Below, piece after piece: positions 4,394-5,258 of a DNA stretch of 5,258 bases. Positions within the stretch are counted from its first letter, which is position 1, and every line of letters begins with the position of its first letter. The stretch covers positions 1-5,258 of the forward strand of contig CAYVQT010000104.1 in the NCBI GenBank assembly GCA_964453665.1. Direction: 5' to 3'. The notes under the pieces are model-generated. The model had not been told where the DNA came from, made no database searches, and saw only the letters and a list, made by a program, of their open reading frames with translations. This DNA is from DAOUTY01 sp964453665. Lineage in GTDB: Bacteria; Chloroflexota; Dehalococcoidia; SZUA-161. Made by a program: the position numbers and the translations under genes.

Positions 4394-5182
4394 ATGTTTT
4401 CGGGTATTAGAAAAACGAGGTGCCGCAAGGTTTGGGGTATGATCTCCGATTATATAGATGACCTGCTGGGTGCTGAGGAACGGAATGAAGTTGAGCGCCA
4501 TCTTGAGACGTGCAGTGCATGCTCAAAGGAGCTTGAATCACTGCGGATGACGGTACAGCTACTTCGTCGGACGCCATCGGTGCCGGTGCCGAGGTCGTTT
4601 GCTATCAGGGAGGTGGAGGCTGGTAGAGAAGAGGTATCCGGGCAGCACGGCTCTGGTTGGCTGCGCCCTGTCCCCGCATTTGCTGTAGGACGTGTTAGTG
4701 CCGTATGGGGAGGCGTATGCGATCCGCAGAGGCTCCGCTGGCTACGCCCGGCGGCCGCATTTGCTACTGCTGCTCTTGTGTTGCTGCTCATGTTGGATTT
4801 TCTCCAGGTCGTTCCCCAGCAGGGAGGGATTGACACCCGGGAGGTATTCAACGAGTCCACCGCGCAGGTTGTATCGACACCTGCTCCTGAAGTGGAGTGG
4901 GATACATTCGAAGCGGGAGGTGATGAACTGGCGGAGGTTCCTCCTGTACCGGCTCCGCCTTCGCAGGCGGCAGAAGATGAAGGGAAAGCTCCGGCAGCAG
5001 ACGTTTATTTTGATGAGCTCACTGGTGGGAACGATTATGGTGGCGGGAAGGAAATTGCAACTGATACTGCGGGAGGTTGGCCAATGCGACAGATCGAGAT
5101 AGCTATAGGTGCGGTTGCTTCAATTCTGATTGCTGTGACGGTTGTCACGTGGATGCGCCGTAACAGGTTGAGCAGAGTATAG
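4394..5182 (+). CDS. Membrane-anchored zinc-binding anti-sigma factor (ZAS domain)
   Basis: This protein probably sequesters the sigma factor encoded just upstream at the cytoplasmic face of the membrane until a signal releases it. Of 262 residues, the N-terminal part is a zinc-binding anti-sigma domain: Cys10, then His36-xxx-Cys40-xx-Cys43, with the helix ISDYIDDLLGAEERNEVERH between. A linker includes PSVPVPRSF (61-69). The first membrane segment is about 119-138. Residues 139-232 form an acidic, Pro/Ala/Gly-rich presumably extracytoplasmic region, and a second membrane segment (233-253) ends in an Arg-rich tail (MRRNRLSRV). Two membrane passes put both ends in the cytoplasm. Residues 89-98 and 117-126 are near-copies (WLRPVPAFAV / WLRPAAAFAT), showing an internal duplication before the first membrane segment. 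A GAGG (4380-4383) ten bases upstream supports the start. Confidence 0.88.
   Translation: MFSGIRKTRCRKVWGMISDYIDDLLGAEERNEVERHLETCSACSKELESLRMTVQLLRRTPSVPVPRSFAIREVEAGREEVSGQHGSGWLRPVPAFAVGRVSAVWGGVCDPQRLRWLRPAAAFATAALVLLLMLDFLQVVPQQGGIDTREVFNESTAQVVSTPAPEVEWDTFEAGGDELAEVPPVPAPPSQAAEDEGKAPAADVYFDELTGGNDYGGGKEIATDTAGGWPMRQIEIAIGAVASILIAVTVVTWMRRNRLSRV
4658..4765 (+). repeat. In-frame internal duplication inside the anti-sigma gene
   Basis: The 27 bases at 4658-4684 and at 4739-4765 match at 22 positions by eye, both ending GCATTTGCT, and encode WLRPVPAFA and WLRPAAAFA. The offset is 81 bases, exactly 27 codons, so the frame is kept. Only the second copy leads into the membrane segment; the first is followed by VGRVSAVWGGVCDPQRLR, a less hydrophobic stretch. 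This looks like an old tandem duplication whose first copy has drifted. Confidence 0.6.
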
Positions 5183-5258
5183 CTGATACACGTGGACAGA
5201 GATTTTGGTTATTGCCGGATTGTAATAAAACAGTAAGCTTTTTGTAGCTTTCTTTTAA

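Noticed and set aside
4450..5102. Frames of 136 codons on the minus strand (4450-4860) and in another plus frame (4692-5102) within the anti-sigma gene
   Set aside because: They are compositional shadows of the anti-sigma gene, which has a full zinc motif, membrane segments and a ribosome site.
5228..5258. Possible terminator after the anti-sigma gene (AAGCTTTTTGTAGCTTTCTTTT)
   Set aside because: The stretch is T-rich with a repeated AGCTTT but lacks a stable GC stem, so a rho-independent terminator cannot be supported.

Overview
The window (5258 bp, moderate GC, ordinary bacterial coding) looks like a chromosomal housekeeping stretch. Protein style suggests Chloroflexota, probably Dehalococcoidia: a short folP-folK-PTPS operon without folB, an anti-sigma factor with a 'PVPRSF' segment after its zinc finger, a tiny Trm112-like protein and a short single-anchor signal peptidase. 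This placement is inference from remembered family resemblance, not a database match. No rRNA, tRNA, phage gene, transposase or CRISPR array was seen.

Layout. Positions 1-358 are non-coding and packed with dispersed-type palindromic repeats: three palindromes sharing an AGGGGC...GCCCCT frame with different centres, a fourth inverted repeat, and a separate 'GAGATTCTTCGC...AGAATGACA' repeat. An extended -10 promoter at the end of this block starts a plus-strand folate operon: folP (394-1239), folK (1252-1785) and a 6-pyruvoyl-tetrahydropterin synthase/QueD-family gene (1800-2162), with gaps of 12 and 14 bases. On the minus strand, convergent with it, lie a Trm112-like zinc-ribbon gene (2504-2686) with a near-consensus sigma-70 promoter, followed by a two-helix membrane protein (2199-2432). 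A 46-codon hydrophobic plus-strand ORF (2922-3062) was found by hand. lepB, signal peptidase I, is on the minus strand (3095-3643) and is divergent from an ECF sigma factor (3793-4377), which is followed after 16 bases by its membrane-bound zinc-binding anti-sigma factor (4394-5182). Nothing is recognised in 5183-5258.

How the genes fit together. FolK activates 6-hydroxymethyl-dihydropterin and FolP joins it to p-aminobenzoate. The enzyme that normally makes that pterin from dihydroneopterin, FolB, is absent from the cluster. The PTPS-family gene that completes the operon carries both Cys and Glu next to its HGH zinc motif, so it is a good candidate for the FolB bypass, possibly with a second role in queuosine synthesis. 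The sigma/anti-sigma pair is a self-contained envelope-signalling module. I see no radically new system; the most informative points are the folate bypass, the repeat cluster and an internal duplication in the anti-sigma factor.
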